From contig QZDS01000008.1 in assembly GCA_009917455.1 (NCBI GenBank), positions 109,460 to 173,459 on the forward strand: a stretch of DNA of 64,000 nt. The letters run 5' to 3'. Below, piece after piece: positions 25,707-36,001 of this stretch (position 1 is its first letter; the number at the start of each line of letters is the position of its first letter). The position numbers and the translations under genes were made by a program. Origin of the DNA: a bacterium 1xD8-48 (lineage in GTDB: Bacteria > Bacillota > Clostridia > Lachnospirales > Lachnospiraceae). Below the pieces are notes generated by a model. The model was given only the letters and a program-made list of their open reading frames with translations. It ran no database searches and was not told the DNA's origin.

Positions 25707-26858
25707 ATGAAAAGAGTGTTTTTGATTGTTTTGGACAGTGTGGGAATAGGCGCCATGGATGATGCGGCTGATTTTGGAGATGCGGGGACAAATACCCTGA
25801 AATCGGCGTCAACAGGCTCCTGTTTCCACATGCCGAATATGGAAAAGCTCGGGCTTTTCAATATTGACGGAATCGACTGGAGGAAGGGAGCGGCGCAGCC
25901 AAAGGCCGTTTACGGGAGAATGCGGGAGGCCTCTAAAGGGAAGGATACTACTATCGGGCATTGGGAAATTGCGGGAGTGATTTCCGAAAAGCCGCTCCCT
26001 GTCTATCCTGAGGGATTTCCCGATGAAATTCTGGTTCCTTTTTCAGAGATGACGGGAAGAGGAATCTTATGTAACCGGCCCTATTCGGGAACAGAAGTTA
26101 TCAAGGATTATGGCGACGAGCATGTGAGGACGGGAAATCTGATTGTATACACCTCTGCGGACAGCGTTTTTCAGATAGCGGCCCATGAGGATGTGGTTCC
26201 GGTGGAAACATTGTATGAATACTGCCGGATAGCAAGGAAGCTTCTCTGCGGCAGACACGGCGTGGGCAGAGTGATTGCAAGGCCCTTTGCGGGAGAGAGC
26301 GGGAACTATCAGAGAACCTCAGGGAGACATGACTACTCTTTAGAGCCGCCTGCGGACACGATACTGGATATCATCAGGGATGCCGGAAAGGAAGTAATCG
26401 GCGTGGGCAAAATCAGGGATATCTTTGCCGGCCGGGGAATTACATCCTATGTATACACGAAAGGGAATACAGAAGGGATTGAAAAGACTCTCGGATATCT
26501 TGAACAGGATTTTGAAGGCTTGTGCTTTATTAATCTTGTGGATTATGATATGCTCTATGGGCACAGAAACGACATTGAGGGGTATGCCAGGGCGCTGACA
26601 GAGTTTGATAAGGCGTTGCCCGCCATACTGGATAAGCTCAGGGAGGAAGACGCGCTGGTGATAACCGCCGACCATGGCTGCGACCCGGGATATACCATAT
26701 CCACCGACCATTCAAGAGAGCATACGCCTCTTATCATTTACGGAAAGAATATCCCTCCCAGGAATCTGGGAACCAGAGATACTTTTGCGGATATCGGAGC
26801 CACCGTATTAGCGCTTTTGGGAATTCCGGGAAAGACTGCCGGTAAATCCGTGCTTTAG
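25707..26858 (+). CDS. deoB: Phosphopentomutase
   Basis: A 383-residue alkaline-phosphatase-superfamily enzyme that interconverts ribose (or deoxyribose) 1- and 5-phosphates in nucleoside salvage. Metal ligands and active site are visible: VLDSVGIGAMDD at the N-terminus, the phosphorylated threonine in DTTIGHWE, and ADHGCDPGY plus TDHSREHTPL near the C-terminus. Length is normal. The 95-bp gap after spoIIIAH shows no clear terminator. Confidence 0.96.
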   Translation: MKRVFLIVLDSVGIGAMDDAADFGDAGTNTLKSASTGSCFHMPNMEKLGLFNIDGIDWRKGAAQPKAVYGRMREASKGKDTTIGHWEIAGVISEKPLPVYPEGFPDEILVPFSEMTGRGILCNRPYSGTEVIKDYGDEHVRTGNLIVYTSADSVFQIAAHEDVVPVETLYEYCRIARKLLCGRHGVGRVIARPFAGESGNYQRTSGRHDYSLEPPADTILDIIRDAGKEVIGVGKIRDIFAGRGITSYVYTKGNTEGIEKTLGYLEQDFEGLCFINLVDYDMLYGHRNDIEGYARALTEFDKALPAILDKLREEDALVITADHGCDPGYTISTDHSREHTPLIIYGKNIPPRNLGTRDTFADIGATVLALLGIPGKTAGKSVL

Positions 26859-26900
26859 AGCATAGATAAGAAATACATGAAAGATTTGGAGGAACAACAC

Positions 26901-28493
26901 GTGGACAATTATGCGCAGGAAATAAACAGAAGAAGGACCTTTGCCATTATTTCCCACCCGGATGCCGGGAAAACCACTCTGACAGAAAAATTTCTGCTGT
27001 ACGGCGGAGCAATTAATCTGGCGGGGAGCGTCAAGGGAAAGGCAACGGCAAGACATGCGGTTTCCGACTGGATGGAAATTGAAAAAGAAAGGGGAATTTC
27101 AGTCACTTCTTCCGTGCTGCAGTTTGAATATGGCGGGTTCTGCATCAATATTCTGGACACGCCGGGGCACCAGGACTTTTCGGAGGACACCTACCGTACG
27201 CTGATGGCGGCGGATTCCGCCGTGATGGTGATTGATGCGTCCAAGGGTGTGGAGGCTCAGACCCGTAAGCTGTTCAAGGTTTGTGTTATGCGTAAAATTC
27301 CGATTTTTACCTTTATCAATAAGATGGACAGGGATGCAAACGACACCTTTGAGCTGCTTGATGAAATTGAAAAGGAGCTGGGGATTGCCACCTGTCCTGT
27401 AAACTGGCCTATTGGTTCGGGAAAGGGCTTTAAAGGAGTTTACGACCGAAAGAGGCATTGCGTCATCACCTATTCCGATACGGAGAAGGGAACCAGGGAA
27501 GGAGAGACCAGGGAAATTCCGATAAAGGACGGGACAGAACTTGAAGGGGCAATCGGAAGCGGGGCAAAGGAAACTCTGGAGGAAGAAATTGAACTTTTAG
27601 ACGGAGCCAGCGCGGAATTTGATTTGGATTTGGTTCGCTCGGGGGATTTGACGCCGGTGTTTTTCGGGTCGGCCCTTACCAATTTCGGCGTGGAGTTTTT
27701 TTTGCAGCATTTCCTTGAAATGGCCACAACACCGCTTCCCAGGAGGGCTGACAGCGGACTGATAATGCCTGCGGAGAATGATTTTTCCGCATTTGTGTTT
27801 AAAATACAGGCGAATATGAATAAGGCTCACAGGGACAGAATTGCCTTTATGAGAATCTGTTCCGGGAAATACGAGGCCAGCATGGAGGTAAAGCATGTGC
27901 AGGGAAATAAGGTCATGCGTCTCTCGCAGCCTCAGCAGATTATGGCAAGCGAGAGGAAGATACTGGAGGAGGCCTATGCCGGGGATATTATAGGCGTGTT
28001 TGACCCGGGAATCTTTTCTATCGGGGATACCCTGTGTATGCCGAAGGAGCAGTTCTGCTATGAGGGAATTCCCACTTTTGCGCCGGAGCATTTTGCAAGG
28101 GTAAGACAGGTGGATACCATGAAGCGGAAGCAGTTTGTCAAGGGGATAACCCAGATTGCCCAGGAGGGCGCTATCCAGATTTTCCAGGAGTTTAATACCG
28201 GAATGGAGGAAATCATCGTAGGAGTGGTGGGAGTACTTCAGTTCGATGTGTTAAAGTACCGCCTGGAAAATGAATATAATGTGGAAATCAGGCTGGACAA
28301 CCTTCCATATGAGCACATCAGGTGGATTGAAAATAAAGAGATTGATATGGATTCCCTGACAGGGACATCCGATATGAAGAAAATCAGGGATTTAAAGGGC
28401 AACCCGCTTCTTTTGTTTATCAATGCATGGAGTGTGGGGATGACTCTGGAACGAAATAAAGGATTGGTACTTTCAGAATTCGGGCGTGACTAA
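26901..28493 (+). CDS. prfC: Peptide chain release factor 3
   Basis: A 530-residue translational GTPase that recycles RF1 and RF2 from the ribosome after termination. G1 SHPDAGKTTLTEK, G2 region ERGISVTSSV, G3 DTPGHQDFSED and G4 FINKMDRD are all intact; RHAVSDWMEIEKERG is RF3-specific. A GTG start at 26901 is preferred because GGAGG lies eight bases before it; an ATG at 26877 in frame has no such site. Confidence 0.96.
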   Translation: MDNYAQEINRRRTFAIISHPDAGKTTLTEKFLLYGGAINLAGSVKGKATARHAVSDWMEIEKERGISVTSSVLQFEYGGFCINILDTPGHQDFSEDTYRTLMAADSAVMVIDASKGVEAQTRKLFKVCVMRKIPIFTFINKMDRDANDTFELLDEIEKELGIATCPVNWPIGSGKGFKGVYDRKRHCVITYSDTEKGTREGETREIPIKDGTELEGAIGSGAKETLEEEIELLDGASAEFDLDLVRSGDLTPVFFGSALTNFGVEFFLQHFLEMATTPLPRRADSGLIMPAENDFSAFVFKIQANMNKAHRDRIAFMRICSGKYEASMEVKHVQGNKVMRLSQPQQIMASERKILEEAYAGDIIGVFDPGIFSIGDTLCMPKEQFCYEGIPTFAPEHFARVRQVDTMKRKQFVKGITQIAQEGAIQIFQEFNTGMEEIIVGVVGVLQFDVLKYRLENEYNVEIRLDNLPYEHIRWIENKEIDMDSLTGTSDMKKIRDLKGNPLLLFINAWSVGMTLERNKGLVLSEFGRD

Positions 28494-29777
28494 ATGAAAA
28501 TGAAAAAGAGATTACTGGCGGTCGTTCTGTGTGCGGCGCTGATTTCGGGCTGCAGCTATGCGGAAAATGCGGACAGGCCGGGGGGCGGGGAGGAACAACT
28601 TAATACCGGGCAGCAGGACGAAGACAGCGGGGATATCGGCTACGGCGACGAGGATACTGCCGGGGATGCCGGCGCTGATTCCGGGCAGAGGCAGGAGGCG
28701 GATGCAGAGGAGGTAAAAAATATTACCGGCGTTTCACAGGAGGAAACTGCCTTTATCAGGAAGCAGCAGACAGGGCTTTTTTACTACGACAGGTTAAGCG
28801 AAAAGGAGCAGATTATCTATGCGGAAATTCTGAAAATTCTCCGTGAATTTGGCGGGGGTACCGCCTTATCCTGCACGGAAACGGATATGATTGAAAAGGT
28901 TTTCCAATGCGTGCTCAACGACCATCCTGAAATCTTTTATGTGGAAGGGTATACTTTTACCAGATATACGTTGGGGGATGTGGTGAAGAAGGTTACCTTT
29001 TCCGGGACCTACAATATGTCTGTGGACGAAGCGGCGCTGCGCATGGACCAGATGGAGGAGTATGTAAGCGCATGTCTTGCCGGAATGGACGCCGGTCTGG
29101 ATTCCTATGGGAAGGTGAAATATATTTATGAATATATCATCAACCAGACGGAATATGATGCGGAGGTTCCCGATAACCAGAATATCTGCTCTGTTTTTAT
29201 TTACCGCAAAAGCGTGTGCCAGGGTTACGCAAAAGCCACTCAGTATCTTCTTGGCAGAGTGGGGATTGAGGCGACCTTAGTGATGGGAAGAGTTTCCGGC
29301 GGGGAGGGACATGCATGGAATTTAATACGGCTGGATGGAAATTATTATTATGTAGATACTACATGGGGAGATGCTTCCTATCAGGTTGTAGGAGGGGGAG
29401 GCTCTCAAAGCACAGGCAGTATCCCGCCGATTAATTATGATTATCTGTGTGTTACCACCAGTCAGTTAGAGCAGACCCATGTCATCGACCCTGTTGTGGA
29501 AATCCCTCTGTGTAATTCCCTTATCGATAACTATTATGTCAGAGAGGGACTGTACTTCACACAGGTTGACAGGGAGAAGCTGAAAGAGGTTTTTGCGGCG
29601 TCCTATGAACAGGGAAGCACTTATGTAACGCTTAAGTGTGCGGACAATGAGGTTTATCTCGGGATGATTCTTCATTTGATAGAGGAACAGGGGATTTTTG
29701 AATATTTGAACGCGCCGGAGGGAACAGTTTCTTATACGGAAAATGCAGAACAGCTGAGTTTAAGCTTCTGGCTGTGA
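28494..29777 (+). CDS. Lipoprotein with transglutaminase-like domain
   Basis: A 427-residue exported protein with a lipobox (LISGC, Cys about residue 20) followed by a Gly/Asp/Glu-rich linker to about 75. Residues about 210-300 form a transglutaminase/protease-like domain with the triad cysteine in SVCQGYAKA, histidine in GEGHAWNLI and aspartate in YYVDTTWGD. Such proteins sit on the outer face of the membrane in Firmicutes and are thought to act on peptides or cell-wall proteins; the substrate is unknown. It starts directly after the prfC stop with a weak ribosome binding site. Confidence 0.85.
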   Translation: MKMKKRLLAVVLCAALISGCSYAENADRPGGGEEQLNTGQQDEDSGDIGYGDEDTAGDAGADSGQRQEADAEEVKNITGVSQEETAFIRKQQTGLFYYDRLSEKEQIIYAEILKILREFGGGTALSCTETDMIEKVFQCVLNDHPEIFYVEGYTFTRYTLGDVVKKVTFSGTYNMSVDEAALRMDQMEEYVSACLAGMDAGLDSYGKVKYIYEYIINQTEYDAEVPDNQNICSVFIYRKSVCQGYAKATQYLLGRVGIEATLVMGRVSGGEGHAWNLIRLDGNYYYVDTTWGDASYQVVGGGGSQSTGSIPPINYDYLCVTTSQLEQTHVIDPVVEIPLCNSLIDNYYVREGLYFTQVDREKLKEVFAASYEQGSTYVTLKCADNEVYLGMILHLIEEQGIFEYLNAPEGTVSYTENAEQLSLSFWL

Positions 29778-29860
29778 GAATCCGGAAGCTGAAGCATGGC
29801 TGAACAGTTACAGGATTTTGGATAATTTTCTGGCTGGGACTATGCAAAAAGCTCAAATTT

Positions 29861-29869
29861 TGATATGAT
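29861..29869 (+). promoter_or_regulatory. Extended -10 promoter before asp23
   Basis: TGA-TATGAT (TG at 29861, TATGAT at 29864-29869) is an extended -10. No good -35 is present at the right distance. It lies 52 bp before the Asp23-family start and could drive the nusB to recN run. Confidence 0.4.
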
Positions 29870-29921
29870 AAATGGTAATGAGTCAGACCAAATGCAGTAG
29901 ATGAAAGAAAGGATTGCAAAT

Positions 29922-30302
29922 ATGGAAAAAACGATAGAACAGGAAACCTATGTGTTACGTGAAGATGAAGACCTTGGCACGGTTAAGATTGCCGACGACG
30001 TAGTGGCAATGATTGCGGGGCTTGCGGCAACGGAAGTGCAGGGGGTCGCCGCCATGGCAGGAAATATTACGAATGAGCTGATGAGCAGGGTAGGCGTCAA
30101 AAATCTTGCCAAAGGCGTCAAGGTTGAAGTGATTGGAAAGAGAGTGAAGGCGGAACTGGCTCTTATTGTTGAATACGGCCATAATATCCCGGTGGTATCA
30201 CAGAAGGTTCAGGAGAAGGTAAAATCCACGGTAGAGAACATGACAGGCCTTGAAGTTTCGGATGTGGATATCCGTATTTCAGGCGTTACCATGCAGAAAT
30301 AA
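29922..30302 (+). CDS. Asp23/Gls24 family envelope protein
   Basis: A 126-residue protein of the Asp23/Gls24 family. Markers are [27 protein letters not shown] and the closing DVDIRISGV. Relatives are membrane-associated envelope-stress proteins; in clostridia the copy before nusB is a standard neighbour. The start is taken at 29922, eight bases after AAAGGA. Confidence 0.92.
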   Translation: MEKTIEQETYVLREDEDLGTVKIADDVVAMIAGLAATEVQGVAAMAGNITNELMSRVGVKNLAKGVKVEVIGKRVKAELALIVEYGHNIPVVSQKVQEKVKSTVENMTGLEVSDVDIRISGVTMQK

Positions 30303-30318
30303 ACGCGGAGCGCAGATT

Positions 30319-30717
30319 ATGGGCAGAAGAGAAGTGCGGGAGCAGGTTTTTAAGCTGCTGTTTAGAGTGGAATTTAATCCCAGAGAAGAAATGCCGCAGC
30401 AGGAAGCATTTTTTTTCGAGGATGAAGAAAATACAATGGCGCAGGAGGGATGCGCCGAGGTTACTCAAAAATTCAACAGAATTCTTGAAAAATTAGACGA
30501 CATCGACGGGGAATTGAACGGTAAGGTGCAGGGATGGAACACGGAGCGTATGGGTAAGGTGGACCTTACAATTTTAAGACTGGCCGTTTACGAGATTCTA
30601 TATGATGAGACGATTCCCACCAGAGTAGCCATTAACGAGGCGGTTGAGCTGGCAAAAAGATACGGGCAGGATTCCTCGTCCGCTTTTGTCAATGGCGTCC
30701 TGGCAAAATTTGCATAG
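30319..30717 (+). CDS. nusB: Transcription antitermination factor NusB
   Basis: A 132-residue all-helical protein of normal length that binds boxA RNA with S10 during rRNA antitermination. [15 protein letters not shown] opens it, and [30 protein letters not shown] and FVNGVLAKF are family blocks. It is the second gene of the asp23-nusB-xseAB-ispA-dxs run. Confidence 0.96.
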   Translation: MGRREVREQVFKLLFRVEFNPREEMPQQEAFFFEDEENTMAQEGCAEVTQKFNRILEKLDDIDGELNGKVQGWNTERMGKVDLTILRLAVYEILYDETIPTRVAINEAVELAKRYGQDSSSAFVNGVLAKFA

Positions 30718-30729
30718 AAAGATTATAAT

Positions 30730-31974
30730 ATGCAGAATGTTTACACGGTTGGACAAGTAAATTCATATATTAAAAATATGTTCGTGCAGGATTTTCTGTT
30801 GCAGGACCTGTCTGTGAAAGGAGAGGTAAGCAATTGCAAGTACCATTCCTCCGGACATATTTATTTTACTTTAAAGGATGGAAAAGGAACCATCTCCTGC
30901 GTGATGTTTGCGGGAAACCGTTCCGGCCTTTTGTTCAAAATGGCGGAAGGGATGCAGGTGATTGTGCGGGGGTGCATCGACGTCTATGAGCGGGACGGCA
31001 AATATCAGATGTACGCCAGACAAATTACCCGCGACGGTACGGGGGAGCTTTACGAGCGGTTTGAGCAGTTAAAGCAAAAGCTTTCAGAGCTGGGAATGTT
31101 TGCATCCGAGTATAAAAGGCCCGTTCCACGGTTTATAAGAACTCTCGGCGTGGTGACGGCGCCAACAGGGGCGGCGGTACGGGATATCATAAATATTGCC
31201 ACAAGAAGAAATCCTTATGTGCAGATTATTCTGTACCCGGCGATTGTCCAGGGAGACGCGGCGGTGGAAAGTATTGTAAAAGGTATACATGCGCTGGAAG
31301 AGGCGCAGGTGGATGTAATTATTGCAGGAAGGGGCGGCGGCTCTATTGAAGATTTGTGGGCATTTAATGAGGAGAGGGTGGCCCAGGCAATTTTTGACTG
31401 CAGTATTCCGGTGATTTCAGCAGTAGGGCATGAGACGGATACCACCATTGCGGACTATGTGGCTGATTTGCGGGCGCCCACACCTTCTGCGGCGGCAGAA
31501 CTGGCTGTCTGTGATATTTCTCTCGTTTTCAGGCAGATGGAAGGGATAAAAGCGGCATTGAATCGTCAGATGTCAGGGCGGATTAAGCTTGCCAGGGCAA
31601 ATTACAAGGCGTTTGGCGCAAGACTTAAGGTCAACAGCCCAGCCGGGAGAATCAGAGAAAGGCGGCTTTTTGCCATCCATCTGGAAGATAGGATTAACGC
31701 CGCCATGAAGGACAAAATTGTGAGGAGCAGGCACAGGCTGGCGATTTATATAGAGAAGCTGAAAGGAAATTCCCCTTTGGACAGGCTTAATCAGGGTTAT
31801 TCCTACGTATCTGACAGCGAAGGGAAAACGGTAACGGATATCGGCAGGGTCAGCGTTGGCGACAGGCTTACGGTTTATGTAAAAAACGGCAGAATGGAGA
31901 CAGAGGTGACCGGCATCTGTCCCGAAAGCAGTTTTTTAAAAGATTTTGCCGCCTGGGTCCAGGAAGATGAATGA
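30730..31974 (+). CDS. xseA: Exodeoxyribonuclease VII large subunit
   Basis: A 414-residue protein with an N-terminal OB fold (KGEVSNCKYHSSGHIYFTLK, about 30-50) and the catalytic core (GVVTAPTGAAVRDI, IIAGRGGGSIEDLWAFN, SAVGHETDTTIADYVAD). With XseB it degrades single-stranded DNA into oligonucleotides. It lies 12 bp after nusB. Confidence 0.97.
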   Translation: MQNVYTVGQVNSYIKNMFVQDFLLQDLSVKGEVSNCKYHSSGHIYFTLKDGKGTISCVMFAGNRSGLLFKMAEGMQVIVRGCIDVYERDGKYQMYARQITRDGTGELYERFEQLKQKLSELGMFASEYKRPVPRFIRTLGVVTAPTGAAVRDIINIATRRNPYVQIILYPAIVQGDAAVESIVKGIHALEEAQVDVIIAGRGGGSIEDLWAFNEERVAQAIFDCSIPVISAVGHETDTTIADYVADLRAPTPSAAAELAVCDISLVFRQMEGIKAALNRQMSGRIKLARANYKAFGARLKVNSPAGRIRERRLFAIHLEDRINAAMKDKIVRSRHRLAIYIEKLKGNSPLDRLNQGYSYVSDSEGKTVTDIGRVSVGDRLTVYVKNGRMETEVTGICPESSFLKDFAAWVQEDE

Positions 31975-31998
31975 AAGCGGCGGAAATGAGGAAATTAT

Positions 31999-32256
31999 AT
32001 GGAAGAACTTGAAAATAGAGGATTCAATTCGGAAGCTGTGGCAGGAAATCAGAAAGAAGATTTCCTGCTGGAGGAAGCCTTTGAAAAGCTTGAACAGACA
32101 GTTCAGGCTCTGGAACAGGAGGATGTTTCTCTGGAGGAATCCTTTCGAATATACCGGCAGGGGATGGAATTGCTAAAGCAATGTAACCTGGCCATCGACC
32201 GGGTGGAAAAGAAGGTACAGGTATTAAGTGAGGATGGAGAAACACATGAATTTTAA
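31999..32256 (+). CDS. xseB: Exodeoxyribonuclease VII small subunit
   Basis: An 85-residue helical protein: LEEAFEKLEQTVQALEQEDV and LEESFRIYRQGMELLKQC are the conserved XseB pattern. About twenty extra N-terminal residues precede the core. It overlaps the ispA start by 11 bp, suggesting translational coupling. Confidence 0.93.
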   Translation: MEELENRGFNSEAVAGNQKEDFLLEEAFEKLEQTVQALEQEDVSLEESFRIYRQGMELLKQCNLAIDRVEKKVQVLSEDGETHEF

Positions 32257-33145
32257 CGGGTTACTGGCGAAGAAAACCAAAGACGCAGAGGATATCTTAA
32301 AAAAGTATCTTCCTATAGAGGAAGGCTTTCAAAAAAAGGTTATGGAAGCCGTGAATTACAGTGTGACGGCAGGCGGAAAGAGGCTCCGCCCGGTTATAAT
32401 GAAAGAGAGTTTTCTTTTGTTTGGCGGAAGCGGGGAAGTCATCGAGCCTTTTATGGCGGCGCTTGAAATGATACACAACTATTCTCTGGTGCACGATGAT
32501 TTGCCGGCAATGGATAACGACGAATACCGCCGGGGGAGGGAAACTACCTGGAAGGTTTACGGGGACGGCATGGCAGTACTTGCAGGAGACGGACTGCTGA
32601 ATCTTGCTTATGAGACGGCGGCGCTTTCCTTTGATATGGCGAAGGATACGGAGGATATAAAGCGTGCTGCCCGGGCGCTTAAGATTCTCGGAAGGAAAGC
32701 GGGGATTTATGGAATGATAGGAGGCCAGACCGCCGATTTGGAGGCTGAATCTGACAGGGAGATAAGCGGGGAACGTCTTTTATTCATCCATGAAAATAAG
32801 ACCGCCGCACTGATTCAGGCGGCGCTGATGATTGGCGCAGTACTTGCAGGCGCAGGAGAAAAGGAAATCGCGGCAATGGAGAGCGCCGCTTCCAATATAG
32901 GAATTGCTTTTCAGATTCAGGATGACATTCTGGATGTGACAAGCACAGAGGAAGTTCTGGGAAAGCCGGTGGGAAGCGACGAGAGAAATCATAAGCTCAC
33001 CTATGTTTCGCTTTATGGATTGGAAAAGGCAAAAAAAGAGGTAAAGCGTATGTCTGAGACGGCGCTTACAATATTAAGTTCCTTTGAAAACCGGAATGAA
33101 TTTTTGGAGGAACTTGTGAAGATGCTTATTACCAGAGAAAAGTAA
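32246..33145 (+). CDS. ispA: Geranyl/farnesyl diphosphate synthase
   Basis: A 299-residue trans-prenyltransferase. The first aspartate-rich motif is in HDDLPAMDNDEYRRG and the second in QIQDDILDVT; GGKRLRP near the N-terminus binds isopentenyl diphosphate. It uses the products of the MEP pathway served by dxs (next gene) and ispF (4.7 kb). The start at 32246 follows GGAG by six bases. Confidence 0.95.
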   Translation: MNFNGLLAKKTKDAEDILKKYLPIEEGFQKKVMEAVNYSVTAGGKRLRPVIMKESFLLFGGSGEVIEPFMAALEMIHNYSLVHDDLPAMDNDEYRRGRETTWKVYGDGMAVLAGDGLLNLAYETAALSFDMAKDTEDIKRAARALKILGRKAGIYGMIGGQTADLEAESDREISGERLLFIHENKTAALIQAALMIGAVLAGAGEKEIAAMESAASNIGIAFQIQDDILDVTSTEEVLGKPVGSDERNHKLTYVSLYGLEKAKKEVKRMSETALTILSSFENRNEFLEELVKMLITREK

Positions 33146-33168
33146 TCAGACAAAAGAAGGTTGATAAA

Positions 33169-35034
33169 ATGCTGCTTGATAGTATTAAGGGTGTCAATGA
33201 TATTAAGAATATAGCGCCGTCCGATTATCCGCTTTTAGCGCAGGAGATACGGGATTTTCTGATTGAAAAAATATCCCGCACAGGAGGCCATCTGGGCTCT
33301 AATCTGGGCGCTGTGGAGCTTACCATGGCTTTGCATCTGTCCTTAAATCTTCCGGAGGACAAGCTGATTTGGGACGTGGGGCATCAGTCTTATACCCATA
33401 AGCTTTTAACAGGCCGGCGAGAAGGCTTTGAGAATCTCCGGAAGTTTGGAGGGATGAGCGGTTTTCCCAAGCGGAAGGAAAGCGACTGCGACTGCTTTGA
33501 CACAGGACACAGCTCAACGTCCATTTCGGCGGGCCTTGGCCTGGTAAAGGCGAGAGATATTCAGGGCGGTGTAAATACCGTGGTGTCTGTGATTGGGGAC
33601 GGCTCCCTGACGGGCGGCATGGCTTACGAGGCTCTTAATAATGCAGCAAAACTGGAAACGAATTTTATTATCGTCCTCAACGACAATAACATGTCCATCT
33701 CGGAAAATGTGGGAGGCATGTCCAAATATCTGAACAGTATCCGTACAGCCAACGCTTATCTGGATATCAAGGAAGGGGTATATAACACCTTAAAGGAAAT
33801 CCCCCGGGGCGAACGGGTGGTGGAAAGCATACGGAAGGCCAAGAGCAGCTTTAAACAGCTTGTGGTTCCCGGAATGATGTTTGAAGATATGGGAATCACT
33901 TATTTAGGGCCTGTGGACGGGCACAATATTCCGGCAATGCTGAAAGTATTTCAGGACGCTAAAAGAACAAGAAATGCGGTGATGGTTCATGTAATCACTC
34001 AAAAAGGCAAGGGGTATGCACCGGCGGAGCGCCACCCGGCGAGGTTTCACGGTGCGGAGCCGTTCGATATCGGAACAGGGCTTCCCTCAAAAGCCAGAAA
34101 TGTGGCAAATTATACGGATATTTTTTCAACAGTTATGACAAAGCTTGGGGCAAGAGATGAAAAGGTAGTCGCCATTACTGCGGCGATGCCTGACGGAACA
34201 GGCTTAAAACGGTTCAGGAATATGTACCCGGAGCGCTTTTTTGATGTGGGCATTGCGGAAGAACATGCGGTTACTTTTGCCGCCGGTCTTGCGGCCGGTG
34301 GTTTGCGGCCGGTGGTGGCGGTGTATTCCTCCTTTTTACAGAGGGCTTATGACCAGATTCTTCATGATGTGTGTATCCAGAACCTTCCGGTGGTGTTTGC
34401 CATTGACAGAGCCGGACTGGTGGGAAGCGACGGGGAAACCCATCAGGGAATTTTTGATTTGTCTTATCTTTCCTCTATTCCCAATATGCATATCATGGCG
34501 CCCAAAAACAAGTGGGAACTTTCGGATATGATGAAATTTGCCGTTGCTTTCGACGGGCCTGTCGCCATCCGATATCCCAGGGGAGAGGCTTATGCGGGGC
34601 TTAAGGAGTACCGCGCGCCGGTGGAGCCAGGCAAGGCGGAGCTTTTGTGTGCAGAGGGAGAAATCTGCCTGATGGCGGTAGGAAGCATGGTGAAGACTGC
34701 GGAGGAGGTAAAGGCTTTACTGAATGAGAGCGGTTATAAATGCAGTATCATTAACGCAAGGTTTGTGAAGCCTGTTGACAAAGAAGCGGTAAGGTGGGCG
34801 GCGAAAAACCACAGGCTGGTGGTTTCCATGGAGGAAAATGTTGCCAGCGGAGGCTATGGGGAGAAGCTTCGGGAAATAGTGGCGCCTTACTATAAAACCA
34901 CAAAATTTATGCAGATTGCCATTCCCGACGAGTATGTGGAGCATGGCAACGTGGAGCAGTTAAAAAAGGAAATCGGTATAGACGCGGAAACAGTTGCGGA
35001 GAAAATAAAAAAAGAAATGGAAATCGGACAATGA
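33169..35034 (+). CDS. dxs: 1-deoxy-D-xylulose-5-phosphate synthase
   Basis: A 621-residue thiamine diphosphate enzyme that condenses pyruvate with glyceraldehyde 3-phosphate, the first step of the MEP pathway. TPP-binding GDGSLTGGMAYEALNNA, the N-terminal GGHLGSNLGAVELT, the catalytic glutamate region DVGIAEEHAVTFAAGLA and DRAGLVGSDGETHQG are all present. Length is normal. Its stop overlaps the tlyA start (ATGA). Confidence 0.97.
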   Translation: MLLDSIKGVNDIKNIAPSDYPLLAQEIRDFLIEKISRTGGHLGSNLGAVELTMALHLSLNLPEDKLIWDVGHQSYTHKLLTGRREGFENLRKFGGMSGFPKRKESDCDCFDTGHSSTSISAGLGLVKARDIQGGVNTVVSVIGDGSLTGGMAYEALNNAAKLETNFIIVLNDNNMSISENVGGMSKYLNSIRTANAYLDIKEGVYNTLKEIPRGERVVESIRKAKSSFKQLVVPGMMFEDMGITYLGPVDGHNIPAMLKVFQDAKRTRNAVMVHVITQKGKGYAPAERHPARFHGAEPFDIGTGLPSKARNVANYTDIFSTVMTKLGARDEKVVAITAAMPDGTGLKRFRNMYPERFFDVGIAEEHAVTFAAGLAAGGLRPVVAVYSSFLQRAYDQILHDVCIQNLPVVFAIDRAGLVGSDGETHQGIFDLSYLSSIPNMHIMAPKNKWELSDMMKFAVAFDGPVAIRYPRGEAYAGLKEYRAPVEPGKAELLCAEGEICLMAVGSMVKTAEEVKALLNESGYKCSIINARFVKPVDKEAVRWAAKNHRLVVSMEENVASGGYGEKLREIVAPYYKTTKFMQIAIPDEYVEHGNVEQLKKEIGIDAETVAEKIKKEMEIGQ

Positions 35035-35921
35035 AGGAGCGCTTGGACACATTGCTCGTGAGGGAAGGGCTTGCGCCTTCCCGGGAAAAGGCAAAGGCAA
35101 TCATCATGTCGGGAAACGTTTTTGTGGACGGGCAGAGGGAGGATAAGGCCGGCGCTTCTTTTGATTTGAATAAGATACATATTGAAGTAAAGGGCACAGG
35201 ACAAAAGTATGTGAGCCGGGGCGGTTTGAAACTGGAAAAGGCAGTTGAGAGCTTCAGTCTTGCTTTAAAAGGTCTGGTCTGTATGGATATCGGCGCTTCC
35301 ACAGGAGGTTTTACCGACTGCATGCTGCAAAACGGGGCGGCTAAAGTGTACAGTATCGATGTGGGACACGGACAGCTGGACTGGAAGCTGCGGAATGACG
35401 AACGGGTAATTTGCATGGAAAAGACCAACTTCCGGTTTATGATGCCTTCTGATGTTTCCGAAAGCCCGGATTTTGCCTCAGTGGATGTTTCTTTTATTTC
35501 CCTTACCAAAATCCTGCTTCCGGCAAGGGCCATTTTGAAGGAAAAGGGAGAAATGGTCTGCCTGATTAAACCGCAGTTTGAAGCCGGGAGAGAGAAGGTC
35601 GGTAAAAAGGGAGTGGTGAGGGAACCGGAAATCCATGAGGAGGTAATCAGAAAAGTTATTGATTATGCGGATTATATTGGGTTTGATATTTTAGACCTTG
35701 ACTTTTCCCCGGTTAAAGGGCCGGAGGGAAATATAGAATACCTGCTGTATCTGCGGAAAAATGCAGAAAAAGCAGAGGCGGCGGGGGAGCTTACGGAGAG
35801 CCAGGCCGAGGATGGCCTTAAGAGGATTTCTGAGGAAAAAAGCGGTCTTTCCCGGCAGGGGGAATTTTTAAAGCTGATTGCAGAGACGGTAGCGAGGGCG
35901 CATGAAAGTCTTGATATTTAG
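35031..35921 (+). CDS. tlyA: TlyA family rRNA 2'-O-methyltransferase
   Basis: A 296-residue protein with an N-terminal S4 RNA-binding domain (about 1-60, RLDTLLVREGLAPSREKAKA) and an FtsJ-like SAM methyltransferase domain with DIGASTGGFTDCMLQ as the SAM loop. Homologues methylate cytidines in 16S and 23S rRNA. It overlaps dxs by four bases. The C-terminal 35 residues are Glu-rich and not part of the core. Confidence 0.93.
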   Translation: MKERLDTLLVREGLAPSREKAKAIIMSGNVFVDGQREDKAGASFDLNKIHIEVKGTGQKYVSRGGLKLEKAVESFSLALKGLVCMDIGASTGGFTDCMLQNGAAKVYSIDVGHGQLDWKLRNDERVICMEKTNFRFMMPSDVSESPDFASVDVSFISLTKILLPARAILKEKGEMVCLIKPQFEAGREKVGKKGVVREPEIHEEVIRKVIDYADYIGFDILDLDFSPVKGPEGNIEYLLYLRKNAEKAEAAGELTESQAEDGLKRISEEKSGLSRQGEFLKLIAETVARAHESLDI

Positions 35922-36001
35922 TTATTATCGGTTTTGGGATAAGTGTGCCGGAATGCGCGGATGGTTTCAGGCGCAGGCAGCAATGCGAAACGAGGAAAGA
36001 G